From Rhodococcus qingshengii (GTDB lineage Bacteria; Actinomycetota; Actinomycetes; Mycobacteriales; Mycobacteriaceae): DNA of 64,000 bases. The position numbers and the translations under genes are program-made. Location: the NCBI RefSeq assembly GCF_021025955.1, contig NZ_JAJNCL010000009.1, positions 210,068 through 274,067 of the forward strand, in the 5' to 3' direction. Positions 56,736-64,000 of the stretch are shown one piece after another. Position 1 is the stretch's first letter, and the number at the start of each line of letters is the position of its first letter. The notes under the pieces were generated by a model, which had not been told where the DNA came from, ran no database searches, and saw only the letters and a list, made by a program, of their open reading frames with translations.

Positions 56736-58067
56736 TCAGTCGACGAGTGCCCGCTTGTGGGCATTTCCTCGCAAGGTACTCAAAGCGATCGCGCTGACGG
56801 CGCACGTTGCCATCACGAAGTAGGCCGGAATATCGAGATTGGAAGTTTCCTTGATCAGCCACGTGATGATCAGACCGGCGCAGCCCGAAAAGACCGCGTT
56901 GGACAGGGAGTATGCGAGTCCCAATCCGGTGTACCGGACCGAGGTGGGGAACATCTCGGAGAGCATGGCGGGTCCGGGTCCGGCAACAAGTCCCACTGCG
57001 GCGCCGGCGGCAAACACTGCAAATCCCTTGGCTGTCAGAGACGTCTGCTCGTTCTGCAGGACGTCGAGCAGCGGCAGAGCCAAGACCAGAATTATCACGG
57101 TGCCGGTGAGCATGACCGCGCGTCGTCCGATGCGATCGCTGAGTCCACCCGCGATCGGAATGGTCACCGCGAAGCCCGCATTGGCGAGCACGGAAGCAAC
57201 AAGGGCCTGATGGAAAGTCGCGTTGAGCGAACTCTGAAGATAAGTCGGCATCACGACGAGGAACGTGTAGCCGGCAGCAGACCACCCCATCAACCGCCCG
57301 ATTCCGAGCAGAATCGCCTTGGCTGTCTCTCCGACAGTCGGCTGCACTACAGGCGCCGCTGCATCAGCTGTCGGTTCGGACTGGACTGATCGAGCACGCT
57401 CGAACGACGGCGTTTCTTCGAGGCGGAGCCTGAGCCACAGGGCAACCAGACCCATCGGAAGTGCAAGGAGGAACGGGATGCGCCAGCCCCAGTCACTGAG
57501 CTGTCCCGAGTCGAGGACAGTAGCGAGGAGTGCTGCGATACCCGCACCGGCGAGCAGTCCGAGTGCGACGGTGAACGACTGCCACGAGCCGTACAGCCCG
57601 CGTCGTCCGGGCGGAGCAAACTCGGTCATCACCGACACTGCACCGCCGAATTCACCGCCGGCCGACAATCCCTGCAGAATTCGAAGGACCGTCAAGAGCA
57701 GCGGTGCCAGAATTCCGACGCTCTCGTAGGTGGGGAGCACACCGATCAGCGTCGTCGCACCCGACATCAGCAGAAGAACGATCACCAAGGTGGGGCGTCG
57801 GCCGATGCGGTCACCGAGTCGACCGAACAGCGCGGCCCCCACTGGGCGGAAGAAGAAGGCCAGCGCAAACGACGCGTAGGTCTTGATCAGACTTTCGAGG
57901 TCGCCGGAGCCGTCGGCGCTGAAGAAGTTCGACGCGATGATCGTCGCGAAGAACCCGTACACACCGAACTCGTACCACTCGATGAAATTTCCGACGGAGC
58001 CGGCGACGAGCGCCCTGCGCCGTTTGAGCTGCGCACCATCGTTCCGTGTCTGCACTGTGATGCCCAT
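56736..58067 (-). CDS. MFS transporter of the metabolite:H+ symporter group, first gene of the MurNAc operon
   Basis: A 443-residue 12-helix MFS protein of the MHS type: RRRALVAGSVGNFIEWYEFG, the FGRLGDRIGRRPTLV loop, and GLSAGGEFGGAVSVMTEFAP are signatures. ATG 58067 follows GGAGG by 5-6 bases. Members take up organic acids, betaine or citrate with protons; none is known to me for amino sugars. It precedes anmK by 46 bases in the same direction, so it is a candidate importer for MurNAc, anhydro-MurNAc or muropeptide-derived lactyl sugars. This role is inference. Confidence 0.88.
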   Translation of the reverse strand: MGITVQTRNDGAQLKRRRALVAGSVGNFIEWYEFGVYGFFATIIASNFFSADGSGDLESLIKTYASFALAFFFRPVGAALFGRLGDRIGRRPTLVIVLLLMSGATTLIGVLPTYESVGILAPLLLTVLRILQGLSAGGEFGGAVSVMTEFAPPGRRGLYGSWQSFTVALGLLAGAGIAALLATVLDSGQLSDWGWRIPFLLALPMGLVALWLRLRLEETPSFERARSVQSEPTADAAAPVVQPTVGETAKAILLGIGRLMGWSAAGYTFLVVMPTYLQSSLNATFHQALVASVLANAGFAVTIPIAGGLSDRIGRRAVMLTGTVIILVLALPLLDVLQNEQTSLTAKGFAVFAAGAAVGLVAGPGPAMLSEMFPTSVRYTGLGLAYSLSNAVFSGCAGLIITWLIKETSNLDIPAYFVMATCAVSAIALSTLRGNAHKRALVD

Positions 58068-58170
58068 GCCGTCCTCCGTTGACGAAACCCGAATATGCAA
58101 CAAAGTTTCATCTGAACGGAGCATAAATGTCAAGAAGTTTCATGATTGGATTTTTGTGGCCGCGGAATCC

Positions 58171-59151
58171 CTATGCTCCCGCGAACGTGAATGCCTCCGC
58201 CTGTTCGAACTGGCCAGTGGAATCACCGGAATAGACGGTGCTCTCGTTCGGACCGAGCCCGAGCTTTCGGACGGGCGCCCCTTCCGCGAGATCCATCGAA
58301 GCCACGTCCACCCAGAAAGTATTCGGTGTCATCGCCGACTCGAAGAAATAGAGCGTGCGTTTGTGATCGACGACCGTGCGCCAACGGGTCGACGAGATGT
58401 TGGGCTCGTCGGGAGTCGAAATACCTAGGGGCACAGATACATTCCGAATAACGCTGAAGGTGGATGCCAATGCCGACCGCGGATCGTCCATCTGCGGTAT
58501 CGCATCCACATAGAACGACGCCCGCGCGAATCGGTCAGCGGCACGGTTGGTTCCGGGCAGCATGACGGTTCCGTTGATCTGCTTCCAGTACTCGTTGACG
58601 GCGAGTTGCTGATCGAAGATCGGCGAATTGGTCATCACCTGGTATTCGCGGCTGTGATGAATCGTCGGGTGCCCGCCGACGTACTCGATGATCGCGCTGT
58701 CTCCTCCAGCGTCCGAGAGCGACATGTGCAGCGTTGCGAGGCGGTCTTCGCCGGGAACGGCAGCGGTCACCACAGTGAACGGTTCTGACGCCAATACGTC
58801 GACCGCTTCCTGAACTGTCGCAAAGCTGTCCAGGACGTATTGTGCCCACGCCGCGATCGACAATCCCGGGCTCGAACCGTCGTAGGTCGGGTACTCGGAC
58901 TCGACCAACCACAAGAGATTGGCAGCAAGCCCAGCCTCGTTGACCCCGTCGGTCGTGCACATGTCGTAGGCCGTCGCGACAACGCTTCCGTATTTCGACG
59001 TCCACTGTATCGAGTTCGGACCCGCGCAGCCCTCCCTGGCCATCCCGCGCGGGAATGCCCAGAGGTTTGTTCCGAGGTCGACCTTCCAATCCATCGATCG
59101 AGCAGTGATCACAGTGTCGTTGGGCCCCAAGTAGATCAAGCGTGTACACAT
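58171..59151 (-). CDS. Linear amide C-N hydrolase (penicillin V acylase/bile salt hydrolase family)
   Basis: A 326-residue Ntn-type hydrolase. The nucleophile is Cys2 after removal of Met (MCTRLIYLG), followed by ITARSMDWKVDL with the conserved Arg and Asp, and NEAGLAANLLWL. Family members cleave penicillin V, bile salts or acyl-homoserine lactones. Without a signal peptide it is probably cytoplasmic. It lies divergently upstream-adjacent to nothing obvious: 103 bases from the MurNAc transporter, same strand. Confidence 0.9.
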   Translation of the reverse strand: MCTRLIYLGPNDTVITARSMDWKVDLGTNLWAFPRGMAREGCAGPNSIQWTSKYGSVVATAYDMCTTDGVNEAGLAANLLWLVESEYPTYDGSSPGLSIAAWAQYVLDSFATVQEAVDVLASEPFTVVTAAVPGEDRLATLHMSLSDAGGDSAIIEYVGGHPTIHHSREYQVMTNSPIFDQQLAVNEYWKQINGTVMLPGTNRAADRFARASFYVDAIPQMDDPRSALASTFSVIRNVSVPLGISTPDEPNISSTRWRTVVDHKRTLYFFESAMTPNTFWVDVASMDLAEGAPVRKLGLGPNESTVYSGDSTGQFEQAEAFTFAGA

Positions 59152-59169
59152 CGATAACTATCCGTTCCG

Positions 59170-59345
59170 TTACGGCGTGACGATATTGAAACTGGGGTCG
59201 AAGGCGTCCAAACCCGCCCAGCGTCTCCAGCACTGATTCGTTTCCGTCCAGCGAAACCTTCCCGACCTTGGCCAGTTCAGCGGTCGCGCTCGATTGCTGG
59301 AGCGCCGCCACCAGTGCAGCTTTACCACCCCATCTGTATCGGTTG
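59170..59345 (-). pseudogene. C-terminal remnant of an alkylsulfatase (MBL-fold, SCP2-like tail)
   Basis: On the minus strand, AALVAALQQSSATAELAKVG and VSLDGNESVLETLGG are followed, after a one-base frame change, by GLDAFDPSFNIVTP and TAA at 59170-59172. The ending FDxxFNIVTP is the hallmark end of BDS1-type alkylsulfatases, whose C-terminal SCP2-like domain binds the alkyl chain. Only the last 55 residues or so remain, out of about 600. The upstream edge is approximate. Confidence 0.6.
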
Positions 59346-59414
59346 AGCACGCGCTTGGAATCACCCGCGCAGGGTGAAGCTCGCACGAACACGCGAGATG
59401 GTTGGCGAGGGTGA

Positions 59415-60818
59415 TCAGCCGGGGAGTTCCTCCGAATTCCGAGATGCGAGTGCAATTACCAGGACTGCGATCCCACATCCGGCAACCAGGATCCATCCCA
59501 GCCTCGATGCCTGTGCGACGTCTACCGGTGCACTGCCGCCGATAATGCCACCGGCCAGCGCCACACCGAGAGCAGCACCGAATTGGCGTGCACTGGAAGT
59601 TATTCCACCGGCAAGCCCCGCCTGCGATCTCGGCAACCCGTTGACGGCGGTGTTGGTGATGGGGGCATTCGAGAACCCGAATCCGATACCGAGAAACAGG
59701 TAAGCGGCCAACAGCATCGGAATCGCCGTGTTGTTGTCGAGCGAGACCAGGCACAGCCCGCCGAGCGTCGTGAAGCTACCGGCGATCAGCAGCGGCCGCC
59801 GCGGGCCGAAGCGTCCGACGAGTATTCCGGACAACGGCGCGCAGACCGTTGCCGCAACAGCCATCGGAAGGGTGATCGCGCCGGCCAGGGCTGGACTCAT
59901 ACCTCGGGAGTGCTGCAAGTAGAACGTGCCGAGCAGTAGCGTCGCGTTCAACGCTACGAACACCACGACAGCGCCGATCACAGCCGACGAGAACGGTCTG
60001 CGGCGAAAGAGCGCGAGATCCATCAGTGGCTCGCGCTTGCGTGATTCGACGCGGATGAATGCGGCCAACGCTGCAGCAACAACCACGTACCCGGCCGTCG
60101 CCGCGGCAGAGAACCATCCGATTCGCGGACCCTCGATCAGAAGGGCGACCGCCCCGCCGACAAGAATCACCAGTAGCAACTGACCGGGAAGGTCGAGACG
60201 TCGCGACTGCTGCGCTCGGGACTCCGGTACAAACACAGCAGTCAAGGCGAGCACGGCCAAGATCACCGGCACGTTGATCCAGAAAACCGATCGCCAGCCG
60301 AAACTTTCGATGAGCACGCCGCCGACGATCGGCCCTGCCGCCATACTCAGGCCGAAGACCGCGGCCCACACCCCGATTGCCTTGGCCCGCTCCTTCGGGT
60401 CGGTCATCACGTTGACCACGATCGCCAAGGCAACCGGACTGAGCATCGACCCACCGACGCCTTGGACAATCCGCGCCGCGATCAGCACCTCCACGGACGG
60501 AGCGAGTGCGCAGGCAATCGACGCCACCCCGAAAACGACAAGCCCGATCTTAAAGACTCGTCTCCTGCCGAAACGATCGGCCACCGCGCCGGACGAGATC
60601 AGCAAGCTGGCCAGGACGAGTGTGTACGCGTTGACGACCCATTCCAGACCACGGGTTCCGACGCGAAATCCCTCACCGATCGTCGGCAGAGCTACGTTGA
60701 CGATGGTCGTGTCCAACCCGACGACGAACAGGCTCGTGCAGCAGATCGCAAGGATGCCCCATCGACGCCCTGCATCTAGTCCGATCACTTGCGGTTCGAT
60801 CCTGCTCGAAGGTTTCAT
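59415..60818 (-). CDS. DHA2-type MFS drug exporter (EmrB/QacA subfamily)
   Basis: A 467-residue transporter with 14 helices. Signatures: FVVGLDTTIVNVALPTIGEG, GAVADRFGRRRVFKIGL, and RIVQGVGGSMLSPVALAIVV. Drug:H+ antiport is the family function; the substrate is unknown. ATG 60818 follows GGAG by 7 bases. Divergent from an XRE-cupin regulator 104 bases away, which probably controls it. Confidence 0.9.
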   Translation of the reverse strand: MKPSSRIEPQVIGLDAGRRWGILAICCTSLFVVGLDTTIVNVALPTIGEGFRVGTRGLEWVVNAYTLVLASLLISSGAVADRFGRRRVFKIGLVVFGVASIACALAPSVEVLIAARIVQGVGGSMLSPVALAIVVNVMTDPKERAKAIGVWAAVFGLSMAAGPIVGGVLIESFGWRSVFWINVPVILAVLALTAVFVPESRAQQSRRLDLPGQLLLVILVGGAVALLIEGPRIGWFSAAATAGYVVVAAALAAFIRVESRKREPLMDLALFRRRPFSSAVIGAVVVFVALNATLLLGTFYLQHSRGMSPALAGAITLPMAVAATVCAPLSGILVGRFGPRRPLLIAGSFTTLGGLCLVSLDNNTAIPMLLAAYLFLGIGFGFSNAPITNTAVNGLPRSQAGLAGGITSSARQFGAALGVALAGGIIGGSAPVDVAQASRLGWILVAGCGIAVLVIALASRNSEELPG

Positions 60819-60903
60819 GGTCGGACTCCATCTCTCGAAGTGCTCTGCCGTACTCGACTGTCGAAAGGATCGTTGCTCTCCAGCGTCCGAAGCCGGTAGA
60901 AAT

Positions 60904-60920
60904 TTTGCGGAAACTGCAAA
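60904..60920. promoter_or_regulatory. Short inverted repeat between the exporter and XRE regulator
   Basis: TTTGC-N7-GCAAA lies directly before the ATG at 60922. It is a candidate operator of the XRE regulator, but arms of 5 bases are short. Confidence 0.35.
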
Positions 60921-60921
60921 G

Positions 60922-61533
60922 ATGAACGGCATGGATGCTGAATTCGAGCAGTTGATCACCGATATCGGACCGAAGCTGCGCACGCTTCGACGCGAACGCG
61001 GATTGACTCTCGAGGCGCTGTCCGAGACCACCGGCATCTCCGTCAGCGCACTCTCACGCCTCGAATCGGGGAAGCGTCGTCCCACCCTCGATCTGCTGTT
61101 GCCGCTTGCCCGAGCGCACCGGGTCGCGCTGGACCAACTCGTCGGCGCTCCCGCTACGGGCGATCCCCGGGTTCATCTCACCCCGAGCCGACGCAGGAAC
61201 GGCAGTGCCGTCGTTCCGTTGACGCGCTATCCCGGCCGCGTGCAGGTCTTCAAGCAGGTGATCGGTCCGCGCCCACCGAAGCTGGTCACCCACGCCGGCT
61301 ACGAATGGCTCTATGTCCTCGCCGGGGATCTGCGTCTCATCCTGGGAGCGAACGAGGTTGTCCTCCACCCCGGTGAAGTCGCGGAGTTCGACACTGCCGA
61401 GCCCCATTGGTTCGGGCCTGCCGATGAACAGGTGGTGGAAATCTTGCATCTTTTCGGCCCGCAAGGCGAGAAGGCGCATGTGCGCACGAAGACAAAAACT
61501 ACTACTGCACAAGACCTGTTTCCCGAAAGTTAG
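60922..61533 (+). CDS. XRE family regulator with C-terminal cupin domain
   Basis: A 203-residue regulator. The helix-turn-helix is LRTLRRERGLTLEALSETTG and ISVSALSRLESGKRRPTLDL; the cupin follows (THAGYEWLYVLAGDLRLILG, then VLHPGEVAEFDTAEPHWFG). Regulators of this design often sense a small molecule in the cupin and repress a neighbouring exporter. ATG 60922 or 60931 may be used. Convergent with the IclR gene, overlapping it by 4 bases at the ends. Confidence 0.9.
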   Translation: MNGMDAEFEQLITDIGPKLRTLRRERGLTLEALSETTGISVSALSRLESGKRRPTLDLLLPLARAHRVALDQLVGAPATGDPRVHLTPSRRRNGSAVVPLTRYPGRVQVFKQVIGPRPPKLVTHAGYEWLYVLAGDLRLILGANEVVLHPGEVAEFDTAEPHWFGPADEQVVEILHLFGPQGEKAHVRTKTKTTTAQDLFPES

Positions 61534-62309
61534 TTCACCGCATGCGTTTTCAGTCGGTTCGACAGTGTATGAGCGTGCTCGAGGAGTAGCGTTCCCAACT
61601 CGGCATGACGCGCGGGCCGGAAGCGAGTTTCCACTCCGGTCAGGCTGAGCGCCCAGGCCGGGCGACCGTTGCGGTCGAACACCGCGGCACCCATCCCCCA
61701 GCTTCCCTCGACGATGAGGGCTGGATTGACGGCGTAGCCGGTGACCCGCGTCGACTCGATTCGCTCTCGAATCGATGTCTCACTGTGGATCTCACCCCAT
61801 TCCGAATCCAGATTCACCCGGGCGAAATAGTCGTCGACGTCCCGCGCCGGTAGGTGGCTCAAGATGGCAAGCCCCGCCGACGCGATTCCCAACGGGAATC
61901 GCTTCCCCTCGTGCAGCACGTGAGATCGCAGCGGAAAACTGCCTTCCTGACTCAGGATGCAGACGGTCTCGTCACCTCGACGTGCCGACAGGAATGCGCT
62001 CTCCCCCGTGACCCGGGCAAGTTCGTCGACGACGTCGCGAGCGCGGTCGGTGATGTCGTACCGATTTCCGGCCGCCGCCCCCAGGAGGTACAACTCCGGA
62101 CCGAGAGACCACCGACCGGTTCGTGCGTCACGGTCGACCAGACCTTCGGCAGCCAAGGACGTGAGCAGTCGGTGTGCGGTGGGTCGAGCGAGGCCAGTGG
62201 CCTTGCCCAATTCCGTGGTGGAAGTGCCCGTTGGTTCGGACGCGCCGAGGGCTCGCAGAAGTGCCGCCACCCGCGCGACCATGGCCGGCGATTGCTCGTG
62301 AGTTGGCAT
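61530..62309 (-). CDS. IclR family regulator of the CoA-transferase operon
   Basis: A 259-residue regulator. The N-terminal wing is AALLRALGASEPTGTSTTEL and ATGLARPTAHRLLTSLAAEG; the effector domain has FPLRSHVLHEGKRFPLGIAS and the VNPALIVEGSWGMGAAVFD segment. Divergent from the CoA-transferase genes with 167 bases between; a direct-repeat element lies beside each of the two starts, so it probably controls both. Confidence 0.93.
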   Translation of the reverse strand: MPTHEQSPAMVARVAALLRALGASEPTGTSTTELGKATGLARPTAHRLLTSLAAEGLVDRDARTGRWSLGPELYLLGAAAGNRYDITDRARDVVDELARVTGESAFLSARRGDETVCILSQEGSFPLRSHVLHEGKRFPLGIASAGLAILSHLPARDVDDYFARVNLDSEWGEIHSETSIRERIESTRVTGYAVNPALIVEGSWGMGAAVFDRNGRPAWALSLTGVETRFRPARHAELGTLLLEHAHTLSNRLKTHAVN

Positions 62310-62323
62310 GACTTCATCCTAGC

Positions 62324-62459
62324 GTCCACTCAGTGAACGAAATTCCTTCAGATGGTCAGTAGTCGATCAGTTCTCTGTCGATGTTCGAGATTGCTTGAAC
62401 CTGTGAACTGGAGATAGTTCACTGGATACCGAAGTGAGTGAGTGTCTACTCAATGAACG
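62324..62459. promoter_or_regulatory. Two IclR-type operator candidates in the divergent control region
   Basis: GTCCACTCAGTGAACG (62324-62339) and GTCTACTCAATGAACG (62444-62459) match at 14 of 16 positions in the same direction; one lies 15 bases from the IclR start and the other 18 bases before the CoA-transferase ATG. Between them, GTGAACT-N6-AGTTCAC (62403-62422) is an exact 7-base dyad related to the same motif. Confidence 0.65.
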
Positions 62460-62476
62460 CCTGGCAGGGAGAGATC

Positions 62477-63244
62477 ATGACAGCAAAGGTGTACGAGTCC
62501 GCAGCGGACGCGGTCGCCGACATCGTCGACGGCGCAACGCTGGCAGTCGGCGGATTCGGTTTGTGCGGCATCCCCGACGTGTTGATCGGCGCGATCGCAG
62601 CTACGAGCGCAACCGACCTCGAGGTGTTCTCCAACAACTGCGGCGTCGACGATCACGGTCTCGGAATCTTGCTGAGCGCCGGACGCATCCGACGGGTGAC
62701 CGCGTCGTACGTCGGTGAGAACAAGGAGTTCGCCCGGCAATACCTGGCCGGCGAACTCGAAGTGGAACTGACGCCGCAGGGCACGCTCGCCGAGCGTCTG
62801 CGCGCCGGCGGAACCGGAATCCCCGCATTCTTCACACCGGCCGGAGTGGGTAGCCCCATCTCCGACGGCGGAATGCCCTGGCGATACGACTCCGACGGCT
62901 CGATCGCTATTGCATCGCCGCCGAAGGAGACTCGCGTTTTCGGAACCAAGCGGTACGTGATGGAAGAGGCGATCAACGCCGACTACGCACTCGTGCACGC
63001 TGTTCTCGGTGACACCGACGGCAACCTCGTGTTCGACAAGACCGCGATGAACTTCAACCCTCTCGCTGCCATGGCCGGTCGCATCACCATCGCGCAGGTG
63101 GAACGCCTCGTAGAACCCGGTGAAATCGATCCGGCGTCAGTGCATCTGCCCGGGGTCTTCGTTCAGCGCGTTGTCCACACCGGACCTCAGAACAAGCGAA
63201 TCGAAAAGCGAACCGTCAGCGCTTCGGAAGGAACATCACGATGA
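62477..63244 (+). CDS. scoA: 3-oxoacid CoA-transferase subunit A
   Basis: A 255-residue protein of CoA-transferase family I, alpha subunit. It starts [17 protein letters not shown] and contains [16 protein letters not shown] and [20 protein letters not shown] 62477 follows GGGAGAG; the frame is open to 62438. With subunit B it moves CoA from succinyl-CoA to a 3-oxoacid. The following thiolase supports 3-oxoacid (ketone body/acetoacetate) breakdown rather than the pca pathway, though PcaIJ is related. Confidence 0.9.
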   Translation: MTAKVYESAADAVADIVDGATLAVGGFGLCGIPDVLIGAIAATSATDLEVFSNNCGVDDHGLGILLSAGRIRRVTASYVGENKEFARQYLAGELEVELTPQGTLAERLRAGGTGIPAFFTPAGVGSPISDGGMPWRYDSDGSIAIASPPKETRVFGTKRYVMEEAINADYALVHAVLGDTDGNLVFDKTAMNFNPLAAMAGRITIAQVERLVEPGEIDPASVHLPGVFVQRVVHTGPQNKRIEKRTVSASEGTSR

Positions 63245-63903
63245 CCGCACCAGTGACAGTGACGGGTTGGACGCGTCAGCAGATGGCAGCACGGGCGGCC
63301 GCAGAGATGATCGACGGCGAGTATGTCAATCTCGGAATCGGCCTTCCCACACTGATTCCCGGATACCTGGGCTCGGACGTTCGCGTGGTCCTGCACTCGG
63401 AGAACGGAATTCTCGGCACGGGACCGTATCCCACCGAAGACAACGTCGATCCTGATCTCATCAATGCCGGCAAGGAGACCGTCACCGTCAATCCCGGTGC
63501 GGCATATTTTGATTCGGCCCTCTCGTTCGGGATGATCCGCGGCGGCCACATCGACACCGCAGTCCTCGGCGGCATGCAGGTGTCGAAGACCGGTGACCTC
63601 GCCAACTGGATGGTGCCAGGCAAGATGGTCAAGGGTATGGGCGGCGCGATGGACCTCGTCCACGGTGCCCGCCGCGTCATCGTCGTCATGGAGCACAACG
63701 ACCGCGACGGCAACCCCAAGATCGTCGACGCCTGCACCCTGCCGCTCACCGGCCAGGGCGTGGTGAATCGGATCATCACCAACCTCGCCGTCATCGACGT
63801 GAGCGAAGAAGGCCCCCTCGTCTTGCGTGAACTCGCCCCCGATGTCAGCGTCGAAGACGTAGTCGCCGCAACCGGCACCGAACTGAAAGTAGAACTGGCA
63901 TGA
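63241..63903 (+). CDS. scoB: 3-oxoacid CoA-transferase subunit B
   Basis: A 220-residue beta subunit. The catalytic glutamate is Glu54 in [11 protein letters not shown], which forms the glutamyl-CoA thioester; [15 protein letters not shown] and [20 protein letters not shown] are hallmarks. Overlaps the stop of subunit A by 4 bases and the start of the thiolase by 4 bases (ATGA), so all three genes are coupled. Confidence 0.92.
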   Translation: MTAPVTVTGWTRQQMAARAAAEMIDGEYVNLGIGLPTLIPGYLGSDVRVVLHSENGILGTGPYPTEDNVDPDLINAGKETVTVNPGAAYFDSALSFGMIRGGHIDTAVLGGMQVSKTGDLANWMVPGKMVKGMGGAMDLVHGARRVIVVMEHNDRDGNPKIVDACTLPLTGQGVVNRIITNLAVIDVSEEGPLVLRELAPDVSVEDVVAATGTELKVELA

Positions 63904-64000
63904 CCGACACGACCACAGTGATTGTTGCGGGAGCTCGTACCCCGATGGGTCGACTCCTCGGATCGTTGAAAGACCTCTCCGGGTCCGACCTCGGCGGCAT
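63900..64000 (+). CDS. Acetyl-CoA acetyltransferase, N-terminal part (cut by window end)
   Basis: The first 33 residues are visible: [20 protein letters not shown] and [12 protein letters not shown]. The [12 protein letters not shown] segment is the thiolase N-terminus. It starts at the ATG overlapping the subunit B stop. In context it would split acetoacetyl-CoA from the CoA-transferase into two acetyl-CoA. The catalytic Cys and His lie beyond the window. Confidence 0.88.
   Translation, partial: MTDTTTVIVAGARTPMGRLLGSLKDLSGSDLGG

Overview
The window looks like chromosomal DNA of a mycolic-acid actinomycete, most likely a Rhodococcus of the R. erythropolis/qingshengii type. This is inferred from high GC content, frequent GTG/TTG starts, a secreted L-amino-acid oxidase that closely matches what I recall of the Rhodococcus opacus enzyme, a KstD-type ketosteroid dehydrogenase, a WS/DGAT acyltransferase, an MspA-type porin, FprA, and a furA-katG pair. 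No database search was run.

Layout. 1-1500: end of a probable acyl-CoA dehydrogenase, then a PIG-L deacetylase and a NodS-like methyltransferase. 1500-6480: an exported amino-acid oxidation module (L-amino-acid oxidase with a Tat signal, a RidA-like protein with a signal peptide, and a small TatA-like protein), divergent from an APC permease and an IclR regulator. 6480-9215: SGNH hydrolase, two small membrane proteins and dcd. 9518-9591: tRNA-Gly(CCC). 9600-17960: an accessory stretch of unknown, secreted or decayed genes. Its centre is a 929-residue secreted multidomain protein with a probable PD-(D/E)XK nuclease C-terminus, flanked by a small membrane protein and two unknown genes in the same orientation. 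An MspA-like porin lies beyond it.

17935-20014: a GntR/YtrA-type regulator with an ABC transporter and a perfect palindrome in front. 20160-28500: FBP-domain protein, a membrane gene broken by an in-frame TGA, a large secreted protein, WS/DGAT, an MBL-fold hydrolase behind an 18-bp palindrome, Hsp20 behind a CIRCE-like element, TetR/pentapeptide-like remnants, and an M23-LysM peptidase. 29167-38850: KstD, unknown proteins, a GlcD-like oxidase, M20 amidohydrolase, MFS transporter, HxlR regulator, and small proteins. 39076-44875: a DevR/DevS-like two-component pair, VOC protein, a stand-alone ctaD, and a universal stress protein. 44893-51302: NUDIX, katG and furA, small proteins, and a membrane Ser/Thr kinase. 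51389-58067: FprA and a MurNAc/anhydro-MurNAc recycling operon (transporter, anmK, murR-like, murQ, nagB). 58171-64000: Ntn amide hydrolase, alkylsulfatase remnant, DHA2 exporter with an XRE-cupin regulator, and an IclR-controlled ketoacid CoA-transferase/thiolase operon cut by the window end.

The most unusual items are the secreted toxin-like operon at 10.9-15.5 kb, the exported oxidase/RidA/TatA module, the MurNAc operon lacking nagA, several very clean palindromic operators without known assignment, and a set of decayed or interrupted genes.
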